NCBI RefSeq assembly: GCF_000255115.2
Contig: NC_018068.1
Span: 806,001-870,000 of the forward strand
Length of the DNA stretch: 64,000 nucleotides
Reading direction: 5' to 3'
Origin: Desulfosporosinus acidiphilus SJ4
GTDB taxonomy: Bacteria; Bacillota; Desulfitobacteriia; Desulfitobacteriales; Desulfitobacteriaceae
Part shown: piece after piece, positions 6,860 through 14,898 of the stretch
How positions within the stretch are numbered: the stretch's first letter is position 1
How the letters are laid out: each line of letters begins with the position of its first letter
The notes under the pieces: model-generated
The model's input: the letters and a program-made list of their open reading frames with translations, nothing else
What the model was told of the DNA's origin: nothing
The model's database searches: none
Translations under genes and position numbers: made by a program

Positions 6860-9538
6860 TTGGAGTGGCTTACAATTACTATTGACGGCCGTGAAGTCAG
6901 TGTTCCCAAGGGGACGACTGTGCTTGAAGCCTGTCGCATGAATAATATTCCGATTCCAACTTTGTGTCATGATCCGGAGCTTACCCCTGCCGGGGCTTGC
7001 CGTTTATGTGTGGTTCAAATTGAAGGAATGAGAAATCTTCCTCCTTCTTGTGTCACCCAAGCGACCCAGGGAATGAAAATCGAGACTCAAAATGCCAAAG
7101 TCCGGGCAGCCCGCAAAATGATTTTAGAGCTATTGGTTGCTAATCATCCCTTAGACTGTATGACATGCGAAAAAATGGGAAATTGTTCGTTAGCTGAATT
7201 TGCTTACGAGTATGGAGTAAAAGGTGAGGTATTCGAAGGGGAAAAGCGTAGTCTCCCTGTGGATGATGCAAATCCTTTTATTATAAGAGATCCGAATAAA
7301 TGTATCTTATGCGGAAAATGTATCAAGGCTTGTTCCGAAATCCAAGGGAAAAGCAGGTTGGATTTTTCCTTCCGTGGTTTTAATACTCAAGTGGGTCCTG
7401 AGTTTAATCTTCCTTTGCAGGAGTCTGAATGCGATTTCTGCGGTTCTTGTGTCTCAGTCTGCCCGGTGGGTGCACTGACCGAAAAACAAATGGTTGGGAA
7501 AGGTCGTCCCTGGGAAATTACAAAAGTTCAAACCACATGCCCCTTCTGTGGGGTGGGCTGCAACTTTGACCTAAATGTCAAAGACGGAAAGGTTATTGGG
7601 GTAACCTCGAACCCGCAGGCTCCTGTCAATGGCAAAGCCCTTTGCGTCAAAGGCCGTTTTGGGATGGACATGATTTATAGCTCCAGACGTGTAACAACAC
7701 CTTTGATTAGAAAGGACGGAGTCCTGGTTCCAGCGGATTGGGATGAAGCTTTAGATTTGGTTGCTTCGAAGTTCCGTGAAATTAAGGATACCTACGGACC
7801 TAATTCACTGGCAGCCTTGAGTTCAGCTCATTGTACCAATGAAGAAAATTATTTAATGCAAAAATTCATGCGCGCGGTGATCGGAACCAATAATGTTGAT
7901 CACTGCGCCAGGACCTGACACGCTCCCACTGTGGCCGGTCTGGCCACTTCATTCGGATCAGGTGCTATGACAAATTCAATCAATGAGATTCCAAATACTA
8001 AGTGTATGTTCGTAATTGGTTCAAATGCAACGGAGGCTCATCCGGTAATTGGAACCAAGATGAAGCAGGCATTGGCCAAGGGTGCAAAACTCATTGTTGC
8101 CGATCCTCGCTGTATTGATTTGGCAGAGTGCTCAGATATATGGCTGAGACTTCGCCCGGGAACTGATATCGCCCTGATTAACGGGATTATGAATATTATT
8201 ATCGCTAATGGCTGGGAAAATCGTGCCTTCATTGATACACGGACCGAAGGGTTTGAAAAGCTTAAAGAAACTGTTCAGAACTATACACCTGAATTTACCA
8301 GTCAGATTACCGGTGTGCCGGTAGAACAACTCGTTGAAGCTGCAAGAATGTATGCAACGGCTGAACGGGCGCAGATTTTCTATACGTTAGGGATTACAGA
8401 ACACTCTTGCGGTACAGATAATGTAATGAGTTTAGCAAACCTTGCTATGCTGACCGGAAATATAGGCAGGGAATCAACTGGGGTCAATCCGCTGCGCGGG
8501 CAAAATAACGTTCAAGGCGCCTGCGATATGGGAGCTCTGCCCAACGTATATCCGGGGTATCAGCAAGTCAGTAACCCGGAGGTTCGGGCTAAATTTGAAG
8601 CCGCTTGGGGAGTTCCCCTCGACCCGAATCCTGGTTTTATGATTCCGGATATGTTTGAGGCTGCAGTGAGCAAACAACTGCGTGCTCTTTATGTTATGGG
8701 TGAAGATCCTGTAATGACGGATGCGGATGCCAACCATGTACGCAAAGGTTTAAAAGCTCTGGATTTCCTTGTGGTGCAGGAAATTTTCTTATCGGAAACT
8801 GCTCTGCTGGCTGACGTTGTTTTGCCGGGGGCAAGTTACGCAGAAAAGACAGGAACCGTTACCAATACAGAGCGCAGGGTCCAAATGGTTAATCAGGCCA
8901 TTAAACCCTTGGGGAACGCCAAGACTGATGGGGAAATTATCTGTGAACTTGCCAATCGGATGGGTTATCCATTCCCCTATTCTTCCGCGGCAGAGGTTAT
9001 GGATGAAATTGCTCAGCTCACTCCTCAATTTGCCGGTATTTCTTATGCCCGACTGGGTACCCAAGGACTGCAATGGCCGGTTCCCAGTATGGAGCACCCT
9101 GGAACTAAGTTCTTGCATGAAGGAAAATTTAATAGGGGCAAAGGACTTTTCGTTCCCTGTGAAAATCAACCACCTAAAGAACAGCCTGACGCAGAATACC
9201 CATTATTGCTTAGTACGGGGCGGAAACTTTCCCTTTACAATGTGTTTACTCAAAGTTCAGAAGGGTTAGTTAAAAACTCTCCGGAAGAGTTGGCAGAGCT
9301 TAACCCTGCTGATGCCAAGCAACTGGGAATAAGTGACGGTGAAGTTGTCAAGGTGGCCTCTCGTCGGGGTGAGCTGAACACGAAGGTTAAGGTAACAGAA
9401 CGTGTACCTTTGGGTATGATATTTATGACACTTCATTATACGGAGTCGCCGACCAACGTTCTAACCAACGGAGCCTACGATAAAGTCACCAAGACGTATG
9501 AGTACAAGGTTTGCGGAGTAAAGGTTTCAAAACTTTAA
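6860..9538 (+). CDS. fdhA: Formate dehydrogenase catalytic subunit FdhA, selenocysteine-containing
   Basis: One gene of 892 residues starting at TTG 6860 (GAGAGGAG upstream). An in-frame TGA at 7916-7918 is read as selenocysteine (Sec353) in CARTUHAPTVAGLA; an ordinary gene call would split it in two. The order of domains is: [2Fe-2S] plant-ferredoxin-like (C36, C47, C50, C64), a His-liganded cluster (H96, C100, C103, C109), two [4Fe-4S] clusters (C148/151/154/158 and C191/194/197/201), then the molybdopterin oxidoreductase with its own [4Fe-4S] site (C227, C230, C234, C262). The Sec is the expected Mo or W ligand. The C-terminal molydopterin-dinucleotide-binding beta barrel begins near LLLSTGRKLSLYN. 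The NuoG-like N-terminus docks with the two preceding subunits, giving NAD(P)-linked formate oxidation or CO2 reduction. Confidence 0.96.
7916..7947 (+). promoter_or_regulatory. Selenocysteine codon and bSECIS hairpin in fdhA
   Basis: TGA 7916-7918 is followed 12 bases later by a perfect 6-bp stem (7931-7936 GTGGCC with 7942-7947 GGCCAC) closing the loop GGTCT. A GGUCU apical loop at this distance from UGA is the hallmark of bacterial SECIS elements such as that of E. coli fdhF, where SelB binds the loop. It lies inside the coding sequence, as bacterial SECIS elements do. Confidence 0.9.
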
Positions 9539-9550
9539 TAAATGAATGAA

Positions 9551-9585
9551 AACAGGGTCTTCGATGTTCGAAGGCTCTGTTTCTT
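9551..9585 (+). terminator. Terminator after fdhA
   Basis: A 14-bp inverted repeat (9551-9564 with 9568-9581, two G-U pairs) with a three-base loop, followed by tcttt. It closes the formate dehydrogenase operon. Confidence 0.85.
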
Positions 9586-9720
9586 TGTAAGGATTGACCA
9601 TATTAGAAGTTTTCTCTTTGAATCAATGATCACGTTAAGTCTGGTTTACTACGTGACATAAGGAGTTTGAACTAGTATATTGTAAGGTATTAAAGGGCTG
9701 GCAGTTTAGGAAATCCTTTT

Positions 9721-9763
9721 GCAAGTAAGGCTAATACGTGTGAAGACAGTGTCTTTGTCCTAC
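9721..9763 (+). repeat. Leader repeat, copy A (partial)
   Basis: Partial copy of the repeat seen at 9771-9850 and 11938-12017; it contains the core gaagacagtgtctttgtcct. It is shorter and more diverged than the other two copies. No gene is visible between 9586 and 10151 apart from these repeats and the hairpin at 10041. Confidence 0.6.
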
Positions 9764-9770
9764 TATCAGA

Positions 9771-9850
9771 AAGTATAACTTTTGGTTAAATACTGCAAGA
9801 AGAGTTTATACGTGCGAAGACAGTGTCTTCGTCCTCTGGCATAAGTGCAA
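9771..9850 (+). repeat. Leader repeat, copy B, upstream of mobA
   Basis: About 80 bases, roughly 85 percent identical by eye to copy C upstream of moaA. The core is a short hairpin CGAAGAC-agt-GTCTTCG. In this copy CCTCTGGC (9833-9840) can pair with GCCAGAGG (9867-9874) downstream. Its presence before two Mo-cofactor genes suggests a regulatory leader, but a mobile repeat is an alternative. Confidence 0.7.
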
Positions 9851-10040
9851 CTAACCTGCCGCTTTCGCCAGAGGCTTAGCGCCAGCTAAGTTTTCTTTAT
9901 CTAACATAAGAGGGATTAACCTGCCGCCTGCTAAGTTCTCTTTAATCTAATTCCTTAACGAATAAAAATGAAGTTTATACAGTTTTTAAGTGGGGCTGTA
10001 CCGGAACTTGGCAGCACCCTTATTGAGTCCCCATCTGAAG

Positions 10041-10072
10041 CCCCGATGTTCAGCTTTAGCTGAACGAGTTCA
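10041..10072 (+). repeat. Dispersed hairpin repeat, copy 1
   Basis: A 32-base element with a 7-bp stem (10048-10054 with 10059-10065, loop ttta), repeated without change at 58787-58818, about 49 kb away. It lies 80 bases upstream of mobA. Confidence 0.75.
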
Positions 10073-10151
10073 TTAAATTACCGATTTATGAAAACATACG
10101 TTATGATGATTCTTTAGAAAAGTAGGTTAGATAAGTGGAGGTTTTTAATCA

Positions 10152-10766
10152 GTGACAGACCTTGGCATGAAAAGACCACAACCCAAGCTAGAGGCCACAG
10201 GAATTTTATTGGCGGGAGGAAAAAGTTCACGCATGAAAAGGAATAAGGCCTTCCTGGAATATGATGGCAAGCCTCTTGCGGGGCGTGCTATAGAAGTTTT
10301 AGATGCGGTATTTTCCGAAGTACTGATTAGCAGTAATGATCAGGAACTTTACAAGAGATATAATTTCCCCGTCATCCAAGATGAACTACGTGATCAAGGA
10401 CCTCTGGCAGGACTATATCAGGGTTTGAAGGCCGCTACCTTTAAATCTGTTTTTTTTGTTGCCTGTGATATGCCGTTTCTGCAAATAGAGCTGATTCGTT
10501 TTCTGTTTCGTTGGGCATCGGATTATGACATAGTAGTTCCCCGGATCGGTCCGGTAATTCATCCGCTTCACGCTTTTTATAATCGGAGCTGTCTCCCTGG
10601 GATTATAAAAAATCTTGAGGCCGGACGCCTCAAGATTAGGGATCTGTTTCAGGATTACTCTGTCAAATATGTGGATGAAATTGAGCTTAAAGGTTTTTCT
10701 GATTTAAGCCAGGTGTTTTGCAATGTGAATACTCCTGAGGATTGGTCCGAAATCCTTAAACCATAA
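10152..10766 (+). CDS. mobA: Molybdenum cofactor guanylyltransferase MobA
   Basis: 204 residues starting at GTG 10152, with a GGAGG ribosome binding site about nine bases upstream. The N-terminal nucleotide-binding signature ILLAGGKSSRMKRNKAFLEYDGKPL and the central VACDMPFL (metal and substrate site) identify the MobA-like nucleotidyltransferase that adds GMP to Mo-molybdopterin. The bis-MGD product is the cofactor required by FdhA, encoded just upstream. The 3' end overlaps the convergent fdhD gene by 11 bases. Confidence 0.93.
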   Translation: MTDLGMKRPQPKLEATGILLAGGKSSRMKRNKAFLEYDGKPLAGRAIEVLDAVFSEVLISSNDQELYKRYNFPVIQDELRDQGPLAGLYQGLKAATFKSVFFVACDMPFLQIELIRFLFRWASDYDIVVPRIGPVIHPLHAFYNRSCLPGIIKNLEAGRLKIRDLFQDYSVKYVDEIELKGFSDLSQVFCNVNTPEDWSEILKP

Positions 10767-11541
10767 TTCGCTCAGGACAAGTATAAATATTCAGACGTTG
10801 CTCCCGGGCAAAGCCAATAATGGTGATGTTTAAGGCTGACGCCTGGGATATAGCCATATCAGTTGGCGCTCCGCGGGCAATAAGAATAGGAACCTTCATT
10901 TTGGCGACTTTAAGAAGAATTTCCGAAGATACTCGCCCGCTAAAAAAAATAACATGGTTATCCAGTTGTAAACCAGAACGAAAGGCACTGCCATTAAGTT
11001 TATCAAAAACATTATGCCGCCCGATGTCATAACTCGTTAAAACCACTTGGCCTTGATACCCCACACCGCCGCTATGAATTCCTCCCGTTGCTTGAAAAAG
11101 CGGAAGGGGAGACTGCAAAAAAGCGGTATAACCATAGGCTTCTGTAAGCGTGATACTGTGTTTTGAGGTAAGAGGCTTTACCATCAGTGCGTCGTTGGCA
11201 AAGCAAAATGAAGCTCGGCTTTTTCCACAGCAAGCCGATACAAAACGTTTGGTCATTAGTTCCTTTTGCAAAAGACAAGGTTTCCCCTCTACCCAAACTA
11301 AATGGTCCTTAGGATCTTGACGAATTTCAGAAATGTCCTCAGGAACTCGAATAAAACCTTCATTTAGCAAAAAACCCAGGGTGAGTTCTTCAATTTGTGA
11401 AGGGGAGCATAATAAAGTAGCGATTTCTTCTCGATTAAAGTGAATAGTTAAGGGAATTTCTTGAACCACGCAGTCTTCAACCTGTTCGAGCTGCAGTCCT
11501 TTTGCTTTTAATATGGTATAAGTCACTATTTCGTTTTTCAT
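10756..11541 (-). CDS. fdhD: Formate dehydrogenase accessory sulfurtransferase FdhD
   Basis: 261 residues, the usual size for FdhD, which transfers sulfur to the bis-MGD cofactor before insertion into formate dehydrogenase. Recognisable parts are QIEELTLGFLLNEGFI, TGGIHSGG, YDIGRHNVFDKLNG, FFSGRVSSEILLKVAKM and ARGAPTDMAI. The redox cysteines occur as SACCGKSR rather than the CxxC of the E. coli protein. The gene is divergent from moaA and convergent with mobA. Confidence 0.94.
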   Translation of the reverse strand: MKNEIVTYTILKAKGLQLEQVEDCVVQEIPLTIHFNREEIATLLCSPSQIEELTLGFLLNEGFIRVPEDISEIRQDPKDHLVWVEGKPCLLQKELMTKRFVSACCGKSRASFCFANDALMVKPLTSKHSITLTEAYGYTAFLQSPLPLFQATGGIHSGGVGYQGQVVLTSYDIGRHNVFDKLNGSAFRSGLQLDNHVIFFSGRVSSEILLKVAKMKVPILIARGAPTDMAISQASALNITIIGFAREQRLNIYTCPERIMV

Positions 11542-11713
11542 GTCAACCTCCTCATACCTTCTACCTCCTAGTTTACATTATTTTTAGAAAAACCAAAATC
11601 TTTTTTTAATGTCGAAATAATAGCGTTTTTATGGATATTGATAAAGGAATTTTGAAATCATATCTCGAATGAATACATAATAAATGGTTACAACGATACA
11701 AACTAATTAACAA

Positions 11714-11870
11714 TTGAATGCTCCGAAGCTGGTTTTCCTAAGGCAAGGCTATGGCGACCAGACAAGTGTCTTAGACACTCGGGTATTGCGGGAAACTGTA
11801 ATATCTCCTATTGGAAAGGAGTCTGTTGAACAGGAGGAAGTAATCCCCCGGTTATTTACAGACCGTGTAT
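11714..11870 (+). ncRNA. Structured leader of moaA, candidate Mo/W-cofactor-sensing RNA
   Basis: Between fdhD and moaA there is no gene, but this stretch holds several nested pairings: AGTGTC/GACACT (from 11765), GTCTGT (11821-11826) with ACAGAC (11858-11863), and a CTCC...GGAG hairpin near 11805-11821. It is followed immediately by a strong terminator. A structured region plus terminator ahead of moaA is the layout of a Moco riboswitch (Rfam MOCO_RNA_motif). I could not fit the published consensus from memory, so the assignment is tentative. Confidence 0.35.
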
Positions 11871-11878
11871 TTAAGAAC

Positions 11879-11927
11879 AACTTGGCAATTGCAGCGCAAA
11901 CTATACTTGCGCCGGCCAAGTTTTTTT
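11879..11927 (+). terminator. Strong terminator in the moaA leader
   Basis: Two stacked stems, AACTTGGC with GCCAAGTT (11879-11886 and 11915-11922) and GCGCAA with TTGCGC (11894-11899 and 11907-11912), followed by seven Ts. It lies upstream of moaA with no upstream gene on this strand, so it is most likely an attenuator rather than the end of a gene. Confidence 0.85.
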
Positions 11928-11928
11928 G

Positions 11929-12017
11929 TGCTAGAGGAAAGTAAACTTTTGGCAGTATACCGCAAGAAGGGTTAATACGTGCGAAGACAGTGTCTTCGTC
12001 CTCTAGCATAAGTGTGC
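11929..12017 (+). repeat. Leader repeat, copy C, upstream of moaA
   Basis: Copy of the repeat at 9771-9850. Here the repeat is enclosed by a 10-bp pairing TGCTAGAGGA (11929-11938) with TCCTCTAGCA (11999-12008), with the CGAAGAC/GTCTTCG hairpin (11982-11998) inside. It begins directly after the terminator and ends about 140 bases before moaA. Confidence 0.7.
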
Positions 12018-12154
12018 AAGGCAGATACTGTTCATGGACGATAAGTTCACGAGCTTGCTCACCACACCGCAGTTCATTATGCATACTCCTGTAGTGTGGA
12101 TTGGCTAAGTGTCTCTAAAACCATGAACGGGTACAGCATGAAAAGGGGGATTTT

Positions 12155-13126
12155 ATGCAGGATCAATTTCGCAGGCAAATAAATTATCTGAGGATTTCCA
12201 TAACTGACCGTTGTAATCTCCGTTGTAAATACTGCATGCCAAGTGAGGGTGTAGCTTGGATGCCTCATGAGAATATCCTTAGCTATGAAGAAATCCTCCG
12301 TATCATGAGGATTAGTACGCAGCTTGGCTTCCATCGTTTTCGTATTACCGGGGGAGAACCTCTAGTTCGTAAAGGTATTCTGGAGTTTCTTGGGAAAGGA
12401 GCACAAATTCCTGGGGTCGATGATTTAATGCTTACTACCAACGGACTCCTTCTTCCAGAGATGGCTTTTGGTTTAAAAGCGGCGGGAGTTCAACGCGTGA
12501 ATATTAGTCTTGATACAATGAATCCCGAGCGGTTTGCCGAGATTACCCGTGGCGGAGATGTTTCTAAGGTGATTCAGGGCATCTTCCGTTCGCTTGAAGC
12601 AGGCTTGAACCCTGTAAAAGTTAATGTTGTGGTTGTTCGTGATTTTAATACACAAGAATTGCCCGGCTTTTTAACCCTCGCTAAGCAATATCCGATTCAT
12701 ATCCGTTTTATCGAACTCATGCCCATTGGCACAAGTTCGGAACGACGAAGTGATTTCGTTTCTATCCAAGAAATGAAAGAATTGTTAGGAGTTAAACAGT
12801 ATATTCCTACTAAGGAAGTCCCAGGCGGGGGACCAGCCGAATATTTTCGGCCGGATGACTATAAGGGTAGTATAGGGTTTATTAGTGCTTTGAGCCGACA
12901 TTTTTGTAATACTTGTAATAGAATACGTTTAACCCCTGACGGCAAACTAAGGCCTTGTTTGCATAATGAACGGGAAATTGATTTACTTGAAGGATTGCGA
13001 AATGGAAGTTCAGATCAAGAACTGTTGGATATTTTTGCACAGGCAGTTTGGTATAAGCCAGCGGAGCATCGTATGAATGAAGAAGCTTTGCAGGGCCATC
13101 GCATTATGTCCCAAATCGGAGGTTAG
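12155..13126 (+). CDS. moaA: GTP 3',8-cyclase MoaA
   Basis: 323 residues. The radical-SAM cluster motif is CNLRCKYC (about residues 17-24); the second, C-terminal cluster uses CNTCNRIRLTPDG and the later RPCL cysteine. The protein ends in the double glycine (QIGG) typical of MoaA. It converts GTP to 3',8-cyclo-H2-GTP, the first step of molybdopterin synthesis. The ATG at 12155 has a GGGGG purine-rich site eight bases upstream. moaC starts four bases after its stop. Confidence 0.96.
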   Translation: MQDQFRRQINYLRISITDRCNLRCKYCMPSEGVAWMPHENILSYEEILRIMRISTQLGFHRFRITGGEPLVRKGILEFLGKGAQIPGVDDLMLTTNGLLLPEMAFGLKAAGVQRVNISLDTMNPERFAEITRGGDVSKVIQGIFRSLEAGLNPVKVNVVVVRDFNTQELPGFLTLAKQYPIHIRFIELMPIGTSSERRSDFVSIQEMKELLGVKQYIPTKEVPGGGPAEYFRPDDYKGSIGFISALSRHFCNTCNRIRLTPDGKLRPCLHNEREIDLLEGLRNGSSDQELLDIFAQAVWYKPAEHRMNEEALQGHRIMSQIGG

Positions 13127-13129
13127 AAA

Positions 13130-13600
13130 ATGGAGGATTTAACGCATTTTGATGAACAAGGCCGTGCTCGCATGGTCGATATCAGTGATAAAGCAGAAAC
13201 TTCCCGTGTTGCCGTGGCTCATGGCAATGTTTTAATGCAGCAGGATACCTTAGAACGTATTCGCGCCGGACGTATTGCCAAAGGAGATGTCTTAGCAGTT
13301 GCGCAAGTGGCAGGAATCATGGCGGCCAAACAGACCTCGCAGCTAATCCCTATGTGCCATCCTTTAGGCATTACCGGGGCAAAACTAAGCTTTCATTTGA
13401 AAGACCCTGGAGAAGTTGAGATTGAGGCCATCGTTAAAGTTCAAGGAAAAACAGGAGTGGAGATGGAAGCGCTCACTGCTGTCAGTGTCGCCGCACTGAC
13501 TATCTATGATATGTGTAAAGCCATTGATAAATCTATGACCATTGGAGAAATTTATCTGGTAGAAAAACAGGGCGGAAAAAGCGGTCACTATGTACGGTAA
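13130..13600 (+). CDS. moaC: Cyclic pyranopterin monophosphate synthase MoaC
   Basis: 156 residues, the normal length. Signatures are [31 protein letters not shown] (catalytic region) and [24 protein letters not shown]. MoaC turns the MoaA product into cPMP. It is translationally adjacent to moaA. The genes for the next steps, moaD, moaE and moeA, are not in the window. Confidence 0.96.
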   Translation: MEDLTHFDEQGRARMVDISDKAETSRVAVAHGNVLMQQDTLERIRAGRIAKGDVLAVAQVAGIMAAKQTSQLIPMCHPLGITGAKLSFHLKDPGEVEIEAIVKVQGKTGVEMEALTAVSVAALTIYDMCKAIDKSMTIGEIYLVEKQGGKSGHYVR

Positions 13601-13782
13601 ACGTGAAACGAAACGATGGCACAAGGTCATATTTGCGAAAATAATTAGAGACTGAGAATTATCAAAGATGGTTAAACGATGGTTTAAAGATCCATTTAGA
13701 GGATAAGGATTTAATCAATCTTACGGGTTTCGTTGTTATTGAAGGTAAGAAAGATCGATCTAAAAGAAATGAGGCGCCATAT

Positions 13783-14217
13783 ATGGGTAAAATCGTTGCT
13801 GTATGTATTAGTGAACGAAAAGGAATGCGCAAAAAAAATATAGGTGAAGGTATCTTGAAAGTGAATTTTGGCCTGGAAGGGGATGCTCACGGCGGAAATT
13901 GGCATCGCATGGTCAGTTTGCTGGCAATGGAAAGTATTAAAACGATGCAAGACAAAGGGTTAGATGTTGGTCCGGGAGATTTCGCCGAGAACTTGACGAC
14001 GGAAGGGTTAGAATTATGTACTCTACCCATTGGAACAAAGCTAAGAATTGGTGCCACAAGTATTGGTGAAGTAACGCAAATTGGCAAGGAATGTCACTCG
14101 AAATGCGCGATTTTTTATCAAGCCGGAGATTGTGTGATGCCGAAGGAAGGGATTTTTATTCGTTTACTGGAAGGCGGAGTGGTTCGAGTAGGCGATACTA
14201 TTGAGGTGATAGAATAA
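13783..14217 (+). CDS. MOSC domain protein
   Basis: 144 residues forming a stand-alone MOSC domain, with GLEGDAHGGNWHRMVSLL near the N-terminus and the conserved cysteine in GKECHSKCAIFYQAGDCVMPKEGIF. MOSC domains occur in Mo-cofactor sulfurases and in small stand-alone proteins near moa/mog genes, and are thought to handle sulfur or molybdopterin; the precise reaction of this type is not established. It is joined to mogA by an overlapping stop/start (TAATG at 14215). Confidence 0.9.
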   Translation: MGKIVAVCISERKGMRKKNIGEGILKVNFGLEGDAHGGNWHRMVSLLAMESIKTMQDKGLDVGPGDFAENLTTEGLELCTLPIGTKLRIGATSIGEVTQIGKECHSKCAIFYQAGDCVMPKEGIFIRLLEGGVVRVGDTIEVIE

Positions 14218-14720
14218 TGGTTCGGGTTGGAATAATAACGGCAAGTGATAAAGGTTCCCGTGGAGAACGAGAAGATCTCTCCGGTCCTGCTCTTAAAGAG
14301 TTGGTTCAAGAGATGGGATGGGAAGTTGCTGAATATACAGTGCTTCCCGATGATCAACGTCTTTTGGAAAGTACCATGCGTTTGTGGACGGATGAAATTA
14401 AGCTGGATCTGATATTAACCACGGGGGGCACAGGGTTTTCTCTCCGCGATGTCACGCCAGAGGCAACGTTAGCAGTCGCTGATCGATTAGTGCCCGGTAT
14501 AGCAGAAGTGATGCGCCAGGAAAGCTTAAAGGTGACCCCCAAGGCGATGTTAAGCAGAGCTGTGGCTGTTCTCAGAAAACAGACCCTTATTATAAATATG
14601 CCGGGAAGTCCTAAGGCGGTTCGTGAATGTTTCTCAGTGATTTCCCCATCCTTACCGCATGGTATCCAAATTCTCAAGGGTGAAACCAGTGAATGTGCGA
14701 CTCCCGTTAAGCCGGAATAG
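14217..14720 (+). CDS. mog: Molybdopterin adenylyltransferase MogA (MoaB/Mog family)
   Basis: 167 residues. The signature TTGGTGFSLRDVTPEAT (about residues 62-78) and the later INMPGSPKAVRE are those of the MoaB/Mog family, which adenylates molybdopterin before metal insertion. Whether it should be called MogA or MoaB cannot be settled by sequence reading alone. It overlaps the MOSC gene by one base. A hairpin terminator follows. Confidence 0.92.
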   Translation: MVRVGIITASDKGSRGEREDLSGPALKELVQEMGWEVAEYTVLPDDQRLLESTMRLWTDEIKLDLILTTGGTGFSLRDVTPEATLAVADRLVPGIAEVMRQESLKVTPKAMLSRAVAVLRKQTLIINMPGSPKAVRECFSVISPSLPHGIQILKGETSECATPVKPE

Positions 14721-14729
14721 ATTCAGAAT

Positions 14730-14763
14730 CAAGGGGCTTTCACATAGTTGTGGAAGTCCCTTG
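14730..14763 (+). terminator. Hairpin after mogA
   Basis: A 15-bp inverted repeat (14730-14744 with 14749-14763, two G-U pairs, loop tagt). The T-run after it is poor, so termination is likely but not certain. Confidence 0.65.
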
Positions 14764-14842
14764 GCATACTATCAGACTCTTTTGCCGATGCGCGGCCTTC
14801 GGGCATTACCGAGTTTTCCATAGAGAGCTCTGCTTGTCACTC

Positions 14843-14870
14843 TTGTCCAGAGTTTAGCGTATGATATCAT
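14843..14870 (+). promoter_or_regulatory. Possible sigma-A promoter of the NYN gene
   Basis: TTGTCC (14843-14848), 16-base spacer, TATCAT (14865-14870), 28 bases ahead of the start codon. The match is imperfect. Confidence 0.35.
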
Positions 14871-14898
14871 AGACGTGGCTTGAAAGGTGATGACAACA

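Noticed and set aside
8789-9169. Minus-strand frame within fdhA
   Set aside because: A shadow of the fdhA coding frame.
7931-9538. Separate gene for a molybdopterin oxidoreductase starting at 7931
   Set aside because: It is in frame with the upstream gene across a TGA in the exact Sec motif, with a bSECIS hairpin; the two parts are one protein.
11714-11944. 76-codon frame upstream of moaA
   Set aside because: It runs through the terminator hairpin and structured leader, has no ribosome binding site and no family likeness.
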